This document shows, in pieces, positions 1 through 7,141 of a stretch of 7,904 bases of DNA (its first letter is position 1; each line of letters opens with the position of its first letter). The translations under genes were made by a program, and so were the position numbers. Source of the stretch: Candidatus Aerophobota bacterium (GTDB lineage: Bacteria; Aerophobota; Aerophobia; Aerophobales; B3-G15); assembly GCA_030607765.1 (NCBI GenBank), contig JAUWJJ010000044.1, positions 1-7,904 of the forward strand, written 5' to 3'. Below the pieces are notes generated by a model. That model had not been told where the DNA came from and ran no database searches. It worked only from the letters and a program-made list of their open reading frames with translations.

Positions 1-251
1 AGTCCTTCATAAGCCATTCTTAAGTTTTCCAAAGTCGGATGTTTGATAATCCAATAGGTATATGGATCTACGATGTCTGCAGGTGTTTTTAAGGATGTTA
101 TTATTATATAAATCAAAGGATATAAAAAAACAAAGGCGACGTCGAGGAGAATCAAGTACGCAAAAGACGTGAATAAAAGCTTTTTGCTCTTATATATAAA
201 TTTATTTATTTTCCCGATCTTATCTGACAAAATTTCCTGTATTTTGTGCAT
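1..251 (-). CDS. Sugar ABC transporter permease, MalG type (second pair; N-terminal part, 3' end outside window)
   Basis: I found this gene by translating the minus strand from the ATG at 251. It stays open to the left edge, giving 83 whole codons plus two bases of an 84th. The product begins MHKIQEILSDKIGKINKF and has one hydrophobic span at about 25-52 (LILLDVAFVFLYPLIYIIIT). It continues SLKTPADIVDPYTYWIIKHP and then TLENLRMAYEG. This is the N-terminal pattern of MalG/UgpE permeases: compare the span, the TSLK/TAFK turn and HPTL(E/D)N with the MalG protein of the first pair at 5336-6193. The EAA loop would lie beyond the edge. An A+G-rich GGGAGGA site at 263-269 precedes the ATG with a rather long 11-nt spacer. 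No better start lies between it and the upstream stop. It follows the second MalF gene by 8 bp and must be its partner. Confidence 0.9.
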   Translation of the reverse strand, partial: MHKIQEILSDKIGKINKFIYKSKKLLFTSFAYLILLDVAFVFLYPLIYIIITSLKTPADIVDPYTYWIIKHPTLENLRMAYEG

Positions 252-259
252 CTTTTCTT

Positions 260-1120
260 TTATCCTCCCTCCGCGTAGAACGTGTATTTTCTAAAGACAG
301 CAAGGACAATAAGGATAATAATGAAAATAAAAAGGAAATAAATCCATCCCAGGGCTGCCCCATACCCAAGACGAAATTGTCTAAACCCAACATTTTTGAT
401 ATATTCCAAGAAAGGGTTGAAAATATCAGTAAAAGAGTCAATTATGCTATAGATAGCGCTAATCTCTAGAATAGGCATAAGCATTGGTAAAGTTACCTTC
501 CAGAACATCGACCATTCAGTAGCTCCATCACATTTTGCTGCCTCGTAAAGAGCAGGCGATATTCCCTGAAGCCCAGCCAAACATATTAATATCTGCACGC
601 CACTCCGCCATACAATAAACGTAATTCTATTCAAAATCTCAATCAGAGGACCAGCAATAATAGGGTCAAAATAACTATAAATGAACCCGCCTATATCTAA
701 TTTCTGCAAAATTGATGTTACTCCGACTCCTTGCGAAAACAACATACTAATTACCGGTCCAGATGCTATGACTACAGGAATAAAAAAGATGATCTTAAAA
801 ACTCCCCTTCCACGAAGTTTTTGATTAACTAAATAAGCCATACCAACAGAGAAAATTAAGATAATGGGGACATTAATTAAGACGTCTCTTGCAACTACAA
901 TAAATCTAGGTACAAAATCAACATCTACCAAAAAGACCTCGAGATAGTTTCTCGCCCCTATAAATTCAAATCTAAAACCAATAAAAGATATCAACTTTTT
1001 AAAACTTATGATGAATGACTGGCCTAAAGGAAAAGCCAAAAAGATTAAAAAGCCAATAATCCAAGGAAGAATGAATAAATATCCCTCTAACATCTTTTTT
1101 TTGGGTAGAGTTATCCTCAT
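260..1120 (-). CDS. Sugar ABC transporter permease, MalF type (second pair)
   Basis: This is a membrane subunit of a second CUT1-type importer, 286 residues long. The N-terminus is basic (RITLPKKK) and leads into a first span at about 13-38 containing GYLFILPWIIGFLIF. Other spans are near 78-98, 108-130, 165-184, 212-232 and 254-276. The EAA loop is at 193-214 (EAAKCDGATEWSMFWKVTLP), preceded by LAGLQGISPALY. It shares family motifs with the 309-residue permease of the first pair but little else, so it is a divergent paralogue and not a recent duplicate. The start codon at 1120 overlaps the DUF5696 stop in an ATGA arrangement, and an AAGGGA-like site lies at 1131-1136; both indicate translational coupling to the DUF5696 gene. 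The next permease begins 8 bp after the stop. No second binding protein is visible in the window, so its receptor is unknown. Confidence 0.95.
   Translation of the reverse strand: MRITLPKKKMLEGYLFILPWIIGFLIFLAFPLGQSFIISFKKLISFIGFRFEFIGARNYLEVFLVDVDFVPRFIVVARDVLINVPIILIFSVGMAYLVNQKLRGRGVFKIIFFIPVVIASGPVISMLFSQGVGVTSILQKLDIGGFIYSYFDPIIAGPLIEILNRITFIVWRSGVQILICLAGLQGISPALYEAAKCDGATEWSMFWKVTLPMLMPILEISAIYSIIDSFTDIFNPFLEYIKNVGFRQFRLGYGAALGWIYFLFIFIIILIVLAVFRKYTFYAEGG
263..269 (-). promoter_or_regulatory. Ribosome binding site of the second MalG-type permease
   Basis: GGGAGGA on the minus strand, immediately before the TAA of the upstream permease and 11 nt before the ATG at 251. The motif is strong but the spacing is longer than usual; no alternative in-frame ATG, GTG or TTG lies closer. 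Confidence 0.65.
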
Positions 1121-3255
1121 TGACTCTGCTTCCCTTCAATAACTAAATAATTAAGTCCCTTTACTCTGATATCCTTATTAGTATATTCTTCTTCATTGTA
1201 GTTCACAATCACTTTTGTTCCATCTTCATAGGTTGTCTGATAAACACCGTGGGTCAACTTCTGATGGTCCTGGATAAATTGACTTTGTAGATAACCCATA
1301 TTCTCATTTATCTCATGATACTCTTTTACTACTTCATCTATCCAATCCATATAATAGGAGGAAAAGAGCCTGTTGTAATTTGTCTTTCTTAATAAGACCG
1401 ATTTTTCGTAGGTTAACTCAAAAAGTGGCAAAGCTCCGTACTCGACTTGTTTTAGGAATTGAATACGGGGACTATATCTTAGATTAGCTACTGGTCCTGT
1501 ATATGGAATTATTCCATGAAGAACAATCTGGTAAAAGGGGATATCTTCGTCCAAAACCGAGTAGTTACTCCCTTCTAGAGGCACAGAGATAATCTTATCT
1601 ACATATCTAAGGGCATACATATTTCCTCCTTGAATGAGAACTTTCTGAAAATTATCCTTGGCTAAGTTTAATATCTGAAGGTAGTATGAAGCTGATTCTT
1701 CTCTTTGTAAAGGGTGCTTCCTATTGTGATCGGACAAGACTACATTGCCAATCTGACTGAACCCCAAACCATTCACTCCGTATTCCCTAATCTTTGGAAT
1801 ATCCCTCTGAGCAAATTTCTGGTAGGCAAGATAGGGATTGAGAAGAAATCTTTTTCCTTCTCTATTGTCAACCATAACTAGCTTATTTAAGCCACGAACG
1901 GCATCTCTTGGGGGATAAAAACCTTTTGCACTGCTAAAGGCACTTACATAGTCATCCTCTAAGTAAAGGTAAATCCCACGATTTTTAGCATACTGAGCTA
2001 AATCTTTTAACCCCCTTTCTCCTCCTAATTTTGCCTCAACGGGAAGTCTGTTAGGATAAAAACTCTCATACCCCCCTTTTTGCCAACCAATCAATGTTAA
2101 GTCAATTCTTTCAACTCCTTTTTCATTTAAAGCTTCTAGTATCTGCTTTATCTCGTCAAAACTTGTTACCTTAATAAAGTGATCAACAATAATTCCCTTT
2201 TCTCTAGCTGCACAGAAAACTCGTAAATCTAAGGGAGGCCTCTCATCACATTCCAACATCTGCAAACCTTTTTCCTGCAAAAGATATTCTCGATACCTTT
2301 TAGCCATTCCCACATAATTTGCCTTTTTTCCCTCCAAGAATATATAACGAATTTCTCTTTCTCCCTTAAGGAGTTTATTTGCTACTTTACTTATCCAATA
2401 TCCTTTCCTTATAGGCACTAAAACTTTATTTCTAAAGATAAATTCAGCCGATATCCTATCCAAGTCTATTATATATCCACCAGGGGAGTAATTAATATTA
2501 GTGTTAAAATTGCCTTCAGTTATGATAGCTAAAAAAGCACTTTCATTCTTTACTAAACCAAAAACAGGCATCCTGAAATTTTCCTCTTCGGGTAAACCGA
2601 AGGAAAACATATCTAAATCTGGGCCGTAAACCGATGCTAAAAGATTCTCTCTTTGTTTAGGATGCTTAAAATAGCCTATAGCTCCAGGACCATCAGGGAC
2701 AAAAACGTAGCCTCTATCATCCTCTGAAGCTGCTCCTAGGAAGGGAAAAATCCCTAGGGAAACGATTCTAAATTTGCCATCTTCTCTCAAATCTTCCTCA
2801 GGAATATTTATCTTTAAGTAATCTTTTTCTATCTCAAACTTAACGGAAAATCCTATCTTCAGCCGAACAAACTGATAATTTACTTTAAGACCTCTCTCGA
2901 TGTTTCGAAAATTCATCACGGCATTCTCCATAACCGGGTTCGTCTGTTTTACCCTTTCCATTTCTTCACCAGTATAATACAAAATAAGAGGAGATTCTAA
3001 ATGGGTTTTCCATAGCTTTCCAATCTTTAGTCCCTCTTCAATGGCAGGGTTGCTTCGCCAAATCTCAGTATTTTGAAGATTTTGAATAATCAACTGAGAG
3101 TTTTCCTTATTTACATAAAGCTTTAAAATTGAGTTCTCCGCTACCAGCTCAAATTCAGGGGGGATAGTATTGCCCATAGCTAAGAGGGAGAAACATATCA
3201 ACGAAGGCGCAAATAAAATCAACGCGAAAATTCTCATCTTGATTTTTCCCCACAT
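1117..3255 (-). CDS. Exported DUF5696-type protein, probable carbohydrate-active TIM barrel
   Basis: This 712-residue protein has an N-terminal hydrophobic signal (about 7-27, ending near SLLAMG) without a proper lipobox, so it is predicted to be exported. Residues about 35-310 look like a beta-rich domain of the galactose-mutarotase/glycosidase type. The YVGMAKRYREYLLQEKG helix (314-330) introduces the second half, which I recognise as DUF5696-like. It contains VERIDLTLIGWQKGGYE (381-397), YLYLEDDYVSAF (429-440), GVNGLGFSQIGNVVLSDH (493-510), VLIQGGNMYALRYVDKI (539-555) and IPFYQIVLHGIIPYTGP (572-588). The C-terminus (about 655-706) resembles the small beta domain of glycosidases (HGVYQTTYEDGTKVIVNYN). 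Strand-end acids such as E433, D434, D435 and D509 are candidate active-site residues, but this is inference and no activity can be claimed. ATG at 3255 is preferred because AAGGGAG sits 7 nt upstream; the Met at 3237 is a weaker alternative. The stop overlaps the next start as ATGA. Confidence 0.87.
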   Translation of the reverse strand: MWGKIKMRIFALILFAPSLICFSLLAMGNTIPPEFELVAENSILKLYVNKENSQLIIQNLQNTEIWRSNPAIEEGLKIGKLWKTHLESPLILYYTGEEMERVKQTNPVMENAVMNFRNIERGLKVNYQFVRLKIGFSVKFEIEKDYLKINIPEEDLREDGKFRIVSLGIFPFLGAASEDDRGYVFVPDGPGAIGYFKHPKQRENLLASVYGPDLDMFSFGLPEEENFRMPVFGLVKNESAFLAIITEGNFNTNINYSPGGYIIDLDRISAEFIFRNKVLVPIRKGYWISKVANKLLKGEREIRYIFLEGKKANYVGMAKRYREYLLQEKGLQMLECDERPPLDLRVFCAAREKGIIVDHFIKVTSFDEIKQILEALNEKGVERIDLTLIGWQKGGYESFYPNRLPVEAKLGGERGLKDLAQYAKNRGIYLYLEDDYVSAFSSAKGFYPPRDAVRGLNKLVMVDNREGKRFLLNPYLAYQKFAQRDIPKIREYGVNGLGFSQIGNVVLSDHNRKHPLQREESASYYLQILNLAKDNFQKVLIQGGNMYALRYVDKIISVPLEGSNYSVLDEDIPFYQIVLHGIIPYTGPVANLRYSPRIQFLKQVEYGALPLFELTYEKSVLLRKTNYNRLFSSYYMDWIDEVVKEYHEINENMGYLQSQFIQDHQKLTHGVYQTTYEDGTKVIVNYNEEEYTNKDIRVKGLNYLVIEGKQSQ
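1131..1136 (-). promoter_or_regulatory. Ribosome binding site of the second MalF-type permease
   Basis: AAGGGA on the minus strand, 10 nt before the ATG at 1120, inside the last codons of the DUF5696 gene. The ATGA stop/start overlap makes re-initiation by terminating ribosomes likely as well. Confidence 0.6.
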
Positions 3256-3262
3256 TTAAAAA

Positions 3263-3269
3263 CTCCCTT
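3263..3269 (-). promoter_or_regulatory. Ribosome binding site deciding the DUF5696 start
   Basis: AAGGGAG on the minus strand, 7 nt before the ATG at 3255, sharing its first base with the upstream TGA stop (3269-3271). It favours 3255 over the internal ATG at 3237, which has only GGGGA (3247-3251) at a 9-nt spacing. Confidence 0.75.
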
Positions 3270-5311
3270 CAATAACCTAGAATGGATATCTCCAAAACAA
3301 TCTGGTTAACAAAATCAAATATCTGATAAGTTAAAGCATAAATTAAGACTACACCAACCCAGAGAATGCCTATGCCGGCGATGTTTAAAAGAGAAACTCC
3401 CAACGCTTTTTTTGCAGAAAATTTATGGACAACTTTAACTTGAAAAAAGAAAAGAAACATAATCCAAGCATAGATAAGGTACTTTAAGAAATTATAATAC
3501 CCTTGTTGCTCTAACACCAGGATACGTGACAGTAAAGAGAGGGGAACAGAAAAAATAATATAAGGAGAAAGACAAAGTGCGCTAGATATATATATACTAC
3601 TAAACGTTCCCTCACCATCAAAAATTATACTAACACCATAACTCGCAAAAACCCATGTAATCCAAGGAAGAAAAAACTTCAACGATTCCATAAAAAACGA
3701 CGTCCTCTCCGGGTCGAAGGTAGAAAAATGAAAGCTGGTAAGCAAAAGACTTAGATAGCTAATCGAAAAGTATAATAGGACAAAAAGAAGGGCAGAAAAC
3801 AAATTAGCTTTCTTTACCTCGTCTAAGGTCTCTTGTGGATTAATCAATATCTTAAAGAGAGACCCGAAGGTTTTTAGAAAGCTTCCTGTCTTTTCCCCAT
3901 ATTTATTAAGCAGTTTCGGGATTAGCTTAGAAAGCAAAACCAAAGTTCCTATTCCTAGCAGAACCCAAAGGGCAACCCAGCCAAAATGTTTCCTCAACCA
4001 AACATGACGATATTCCTTAAAGGTCTTAGAGAATCCACCCTTGTCTTTAGCATATTTGAATTCCTCCATGGCCTCAAGATAGTGACCATGCTTCAAAAGA
4101 GCCTTTCCTAAACCAGTATGGGCAAGAGCAAAATTACTGTTTTTCCTGGCTACTTCCCTCCAGATATTCTCTGCCTCATAATATTTGCCTTCAAAGTGAA
4201 GCTTGGCAGCTTGATGGATCAGCTGAGTAAGTTTCGTGGGGTGAAAAACCTCAATAATTGCCTTTGTGTTATCAAGAACGTAAAGAGCCCCTCCTTTGTC
4301 TGTAGCTATACTAATTCGATATTCCGATATGTCCTTTTGCTCTCCCCATCCCCCCAAGATGACCAACAGATTTCCCTCCTGGTCGTATTGATAGACTTTT
4401 CCCGAAGAGGCATCAAGGACGGATATAATACCAAGTTCATCCACAGCAACATCTACAAACTGAGGGAGGACACGGCGCCACTCCTCTACTTGAATTTCTC
4501 CATAGAATCTTTTGATAGGATAAACATTTATTCCCACCGGGCTAATTTTCTTAATTTGATCTTTATCAAGGTATCTCAAAACAGCATAGATAAATCCTGA
4601 ATCATCAATATCAATACTATAATAAGAACGAGGATTGCGACGAGTTCTTGCGTCCTCTTTTTGCTCTTTTGTGGCGAAAAGCTGAAAGAGGAGTCTGGTC
4701 AAACTAAAGCCAAGGCGAACGGAAGCAAAAAAACCTCTAAAGCTTCCCTCTCCATCAAGAAGAATAAGCCCCTGCATAGTCCCTCTATCAAGCACATACA
4801 GATACTCCCGAGCATCAACAGCTAATTTGACAGGAATAAAATAACCTCCTCCAAAAAGAGGAGAAGTTGGTTTCTTGTATTCTTTTAAAAGGTGCCCATC
4901 TGCATCAAATTTGAGAATACGACTATTGCCGGTGTCAGCCACATAAAGATTACCCTCTTCATCCACAAAAACCCCATTCGGCTCATTGAATTTTTCCTCG
5001 CTTCCAAAAGCTCTAATGAAATTCCCGAATCTATCAAATTTGAGAATACGATCATTGCCGGTGTCAGCCACAAACAAATTCCCCTTCTTATCGATAAAGA
5101 TATCTCTGGGGTCAGCAAAGGAACCACATTTGTAATCTGCGCCATCAATCGCCTTATGAAAAGTATAGCTAAGAGGGGAAGGAATCTTTTTGCCTTCCTC
5201 ATCAAGGATATACCCCATCCTTTGAATAGCGTAAACAGGGCTTGTAATAATAAGAAAAAAGAGCCCCATCATTACTATTATTATTCCTTTGCTGATCCTT
5301 TTCGCTTCCAT
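3269..5311 (-). CDS. NHL-repeat beta-propeller / TPR / Yip1-like membrane protein
   Basis: This 680-residue protein has three visible parts. Residues 1-28 form a signal peptide or signal anchor (basic MEAKRISKG, hydrophobic core, cleavage-like SPVYA). Six NHL-type blades follow at about 65-103, 108-145, 158-196, 229-260, 285-320 and 329-358, with the clearest motifs at VADTGNDRILKFD and VADTGNSRILKFD. Residues 361-425 hold two TPR-like hairpins (YYEAENIWREVARKN, then ALAHTGLGKALLKHGHYLEA). A membrane span at about 443-462 leads to a Yip1-like domain (about 480-662) that opens with LFKILINPQETLDEVKKA and has about five more spans. The Lys-rich stretch 461-500 suggests that side is cytoplasmic, placing the propeller and TPR outside. 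Its place between permeases and the DUF5696 gene suggests a sensor, scaffold or glycan-binding partner of the importer; that role is inference. The start at 5311 has only a weak AAGAG site. Yip1-family proteins of this sort are known beside DUF5696 genes, but I know of no tested function. Confidence 0.87.
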   Translation of the reverse strand: MEAKRISKGIIIVMMGLFFLIITSPVYAIQRMGYILDEEGKKIPSPLSYTFHKAIDGADYKCGSFADPRDIFIDKKGNLFVADTGNDRILKFDRFGNFIRAFGSEEKFNEPNGVFVDEEGNLYVADTGNSRILKFDADGHLLKEYKKPTSPLFGGGYFIPVKLAVDAREYLYVLDRGTMQGLILLDGEGSFRGFFASVRLGFSLTRLLFQLFATKEQKEDARTRRNPRSYYSIDIDDSGFIYAVLRYLDKDQIKKISPVGINVYPIKRFYGEIQVEEWRRVLPQFVDVAVDELGIISVLDASSGKVYQYDQEGNLLVILGGWGEQKDISEYRISIATDKGGALYVLDNTKAIIEVFHPTKLTQLIHQAAKLHFEGKYYEAENIWREVARKNSNFALAHTGLGKALLKHGHYLEAMEEFKYAKDKGGFSKTFKEYRHVWLRKHFGWVALWVLLGIGTLVLLSKLIPKLLNKYGEKTGSFLKTFGSLFKILINPQETLDEVKKANLFSALLFVLLYFSISYLSLLLTSFHFSTFDPERTSFFMESLKFFLPWITWVFASYGVSIIFDGEGTFSSIYISSALCLSPYIIFSVPLSLLSRILVLEQQGYYNFLKYLIYAWIMFLFFFQVKVVHKFSAKKALGVSLLNIAGIGILWVGVVLIYALTYQIFDFVNQIVLEISILGY
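4904..5072 (-). repeat. Pair of near-identical direct repeats encoding two NHL blades
   Basis: A 40-bp stretch at 4904-4943 recurs at 5033-5072 with 2 mismatches, an offset of 129 bp, exactly 43 codons. Both copies encode the blade core VADTGN(S/D)RILKFD. The repeat is therefore protein-level propeller architecture retained at the DNA level, within the propeller/TPR/Yip1 gene. It could allow slippage or recombination that adds or removes one blade without shifting the frame. Confidence 0.9.
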
Positions 5312-5316
5312 GTCAT

Positions 5317-5321
5317 CTCTT
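5317..5321 (-). promoter_or_regulatory. Weak ribosome binding site of the propeller/Yip1 gene
   Basis: AAGAG on the minus strand, 5 nt before the ATG at 5311, is the only purine-rich match. It is clearly weaker than the sites of the neighbouring genes, so this protein may be made at a lower level or by coupling to the upstream permease. Confidence 0.45.
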
Positions 5322-5335
5322 GTTTTTTATCATGG

Positions 5336-6193
5336 TCATGCCTTAATACCAGAGTAAGCCATGCTTTGAATTAACTGCTTTTGCACAAGGATAAAGATGA
5401 TGATCACCGGCAAAGTAGTTGAAAAAGCAGCGGCGGCTACTGCACCCTGCCTGGCTACTACTCCAGGACCACCGGCTCTGGTCTGGATAGCCAGGGGTAA
5501 GGTCTTCATAGCTTCACTGCGTGTATATATAAGAGCATCAATATAATTGTTCCAGGAGGCAATAAATTGAAAAAGAAATAAGGTAGCTAAAGCTGGCTTA
5601 ACCATAGGCACGATAATATACCAAAATATCTTCCATTCAGAGGCTCCATCTAATCTGGTTGCCTCTATAAGCTGGTCAGGAATTTGTTCCATGAATTGTT
5701 TCATTAAGAATGGACTATAGGCAGCTGCTAAAGGGGGAAGTATTAGTGCTCCGTAAGTATCGATAAGGCCTAATCTATTTATCACAATATATCTGGGAAG
5801 TCCTGTAACCTGGGGAGCAAACATTAAAGCTCCTATAATTGCAAGAAAGATAATATTCTTCCCAGGTATCTTGTGTTTGGCCAAAGGATAAGCAACCATA
5901 GTAGCTATTAAAACACCCACAAAGACAGTGGTTATGGTAATAAAAACAGAATTAAAAACATAACGAGAAAATGGGATCCAGGCTCCCGAAGTAGCTATTA
6001 ATAAATTGGAAAAATTATCCAACGTCGGGTGGCGGACAAAGAACTGTGGAGGAAACAAGAAGAGCTCCTCAATGGGCTTAAAAGCAGTGGAAACCAGATA
6101 AATAATGGGAAGAGCGAAAAAGAAGGCCAAAGGAATTAATATAAGGTAAATAGGATTAAAGTGTCTCTTTTTTTTCCTGTTCTTCTTATCCAT
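5336..6193 (-). CDS. Sugar ABC transporter permease, MalG/UgpE type (first pair)
   Basis: This is the second membrane subunit of the first importer, the partner of the MalF-type permease just upstream. Its 285 residues fit the MalG/UgpE/LacG group. The basic N-terminus (KKNRKKKRH) stays cytoplasmic and is followed by a first span at about 15-37. Further spans are near 78-103, 113-133, 147-168, 198-218 and 259-275. The EAA loop is canonical at 177-200 (EATRLDGASEWKIFWYIIVP). The C-terminus has the typical QKQLIQSMAYSGIKA ending. The N-terminal stretch FFVRHPTLDNF marks the first periplasmic loop of this family. The start at 6193 is backed by GAGGAG at 6200-6205 with a 6-nt spacer. The TGA stop at 5336-5338 is 24 bp before the next start, the widest gap in the window. 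The family assignment is firm; substrate specificity is unknown. Confidence 0.95.
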   Translation of the reverse strand: MDKKNRKKKRHFNPIYLILIPLAFFFALPIIYLVSTAFKPIEELFLFPPQFFVRHPTLDNFSNLLIATSGAWIPFSRYVFNSVFITITTVFVGVLIATMVAYPLAKHKIPGKNIIFLAIIGALMFAPQVTGLPRYIVINRLGLIDTYGALILPPLAAAYSPFLMKQFMEQIPDQLIEATRLDGASEWKIFWYIIVPMVKPALATLFLFQFIASWNNYIDALIYTRSEAMKTLPLAIQTRAGGPGVVARQGAVAAAAFSTTLPVIIIFILVQKQLIQSMAYSGIKA

Positions 6194-6199
6194 AGAACA

Positions 6200-6205
6200 C
6201 TCCTC
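6200..6205 (-). promoter_or_regulatory. Ribosome binding site of the first MalG-type permease
   Basis: GAGGAG on the minus strand, 6 nt before the ATG at 6193, in the 18 bp gap after the MalF-type gene. Confidence 0.82.
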
Positions 6206-6211
6206 TAAATT

Positions 6212-7141
6212 TCAATAAGCACCACGAGTAGAAAAAATCCGCATACATATTCTGGACAAGCCAAAAGTGAGACCAAAGAGAACAACAGCAATGGCAGAAG
6301 CATAGCCCATTTCGAAGCGGACAAAACCGTAATCATAAAGATGACCTACGATGGTCCGGGCAGCATATTGAGGACTGGGAAAACCGGTCAATTGCATAGC
6401 GATATCAAAGACAGCAAAGGAATTAACAATAGCCATCACCGCCCCGAAGAGAAGCTGTGGCTTAATCAGAGGCAAAGTAATATACCAGACTTCCTGGAAT
6501 TTATTCTCTATCCCATCAACTTTGCCCGCCTCATAAAGAACCGGAGGAACATTTTGTAGACCCGCCAAAAAGACCAAAAAACCTGTGCCCATGCTCATCC
6601 AGAAGGTAACTGTCATTACACAGGGGAGCATGCTCTTCACGTTTTCCAGCCAAAGAAAGGGCTCGTTTAGGATGCCTAATCTTATCAAAAAGTGATTTAT
6701 AATTCCGTAGCGGTCGCCTGAGAATATGTACATCCAGATTACACTCATGGCAATGCCACTGACAATAGAGGGAGCATAAAAAGTAAGGGTCCAGGCTGTC
6801 CTATAGCGAAGTTGATTAATCAACCAGGCAAAGATAAAAGAACCAATCATGCCACCTGGTCCGGTAATAGCAGCAAAAACGAGGGTGTTCTTAATAGCAG
6901 TTAACCAGATTTCGTCCTCGAGAAACAAAAGCTTATAGTTAATCCATCCCATCCACTGGGGAGGCTCCAGGACATTAAAATAGGTGAAGCTTAAATAAAA
7001 AGAGGTAATTACGGGAACAATGATAAAGATAATAAATACGACTCCATAAGGAAGCATGAAAAGATAAGAGATTCCGTATTTTTCCAACCATTTTTTTGTG
7101 GTTGCCAGAAGTTTGCTTTCCTTATCTGCCTTTCTTTTCAT
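6212..7141 (-). CDS. Sugar ABC transporter permease, MalF/UgpA type (first pair)
   Basis: This is an inner-membrane subunit of a binding-protein-dependent sugar importer; it forms a heterodimeric channel with the next permease. The 309-residue length is normal for the MalF/UgpA group. Six hydrophobic segments are visible at about residues 27-52, 82-110, 117-141, 172-195, 225-248 and 277-301. The cytoplasmic EAA loop that docks on the ATPase is at 204-224 (YEAGKVDGIENKF...ITLP), preceded by the usual FLAGLQNVPP. The third EAA residue is Gly instead of Ala, and the loop seems one residue longer than the common DGAs.wq.f..ItlP form. The start at 7141 is supported by a strong GGAGGT site at 7147-7152 with a 5-nt spacer, inside the end of the solute-binding protein gene. 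The stop is 18 bp before the next permease start. The substrate cannot be read from the permease. Confidence 0.95.
   Translation of the reverse strand: MKRKADKESKLLATTKKWLEKYGISYLFMLPYGVVFIIFIIVPVITSFYLSFTYFNVLEPPQWMGWINYKLLFLEDEIWLTAIKNTLVFAAITGPGGMIGSFIFAWLINQLRYRTAWTLTFYAPSIVSGIAMSVIWMYIFSGDRYGIINHFLIRLGILNEPFLWLENVKSMLPCVMTVTFWMSMGTGFLVFLAGLQNVPPVLYEAGKVDGIENKFQEVWYITLPLIKPQLLFGAVMAIVNSFAVFDIAMQLTGFPSPQYAARTIVGHLYDYGFVRFEMGYASAIAVVLFGLTFGLSRICMRIFSTRGAY

Noticed and set aside
181..220. AT-rich stretch considered as a promoter or origin element
   Set aside because: It is the coding sequence for the N-terminus of the second MalG-type permease (Lys, Ile, Phe and Tyr codons).
220..441. 73-codon minus-strand frame with a Leu/Ser-rich run
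   Set aside because: It overlaps the MalF-type permease end and the next MalG start in another frame. The Leu/Ser run is a frame-shifted reading of a membrane span.
3584..3600. Alternating TA tract that resembles a promoter -10 or a DNA unwinding element
   Set aside because: It encodes an Ile/Tyr-containing segment of the Yip1-like membrane domain and has no -35 partner or downstream gene start that would use it.
4118..4600. 160-codon open frame on the plus strand
   Set aside because: It lies fully inside the propeller/TPR part of the minus-strand gene, resembles no family I recognise and has no good ribosome site. It is a shadow of the real coding frame.
4885..5374. Overlapping open frames on both strands with repeated motifs (plus-strand IAGVSH, minus-strand MWLTPA)
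   Set aside because: The repetition comes from the duplicated NHL blade DNA read in other frames. The NHL frame itself gives a recognisable propeller and explains the region.
6341..6559. 72-codon plus-strand open frame
   Set aside because: It is antisense to the EAA-loop region of the first MalF-type permease and has no sign of being coding.
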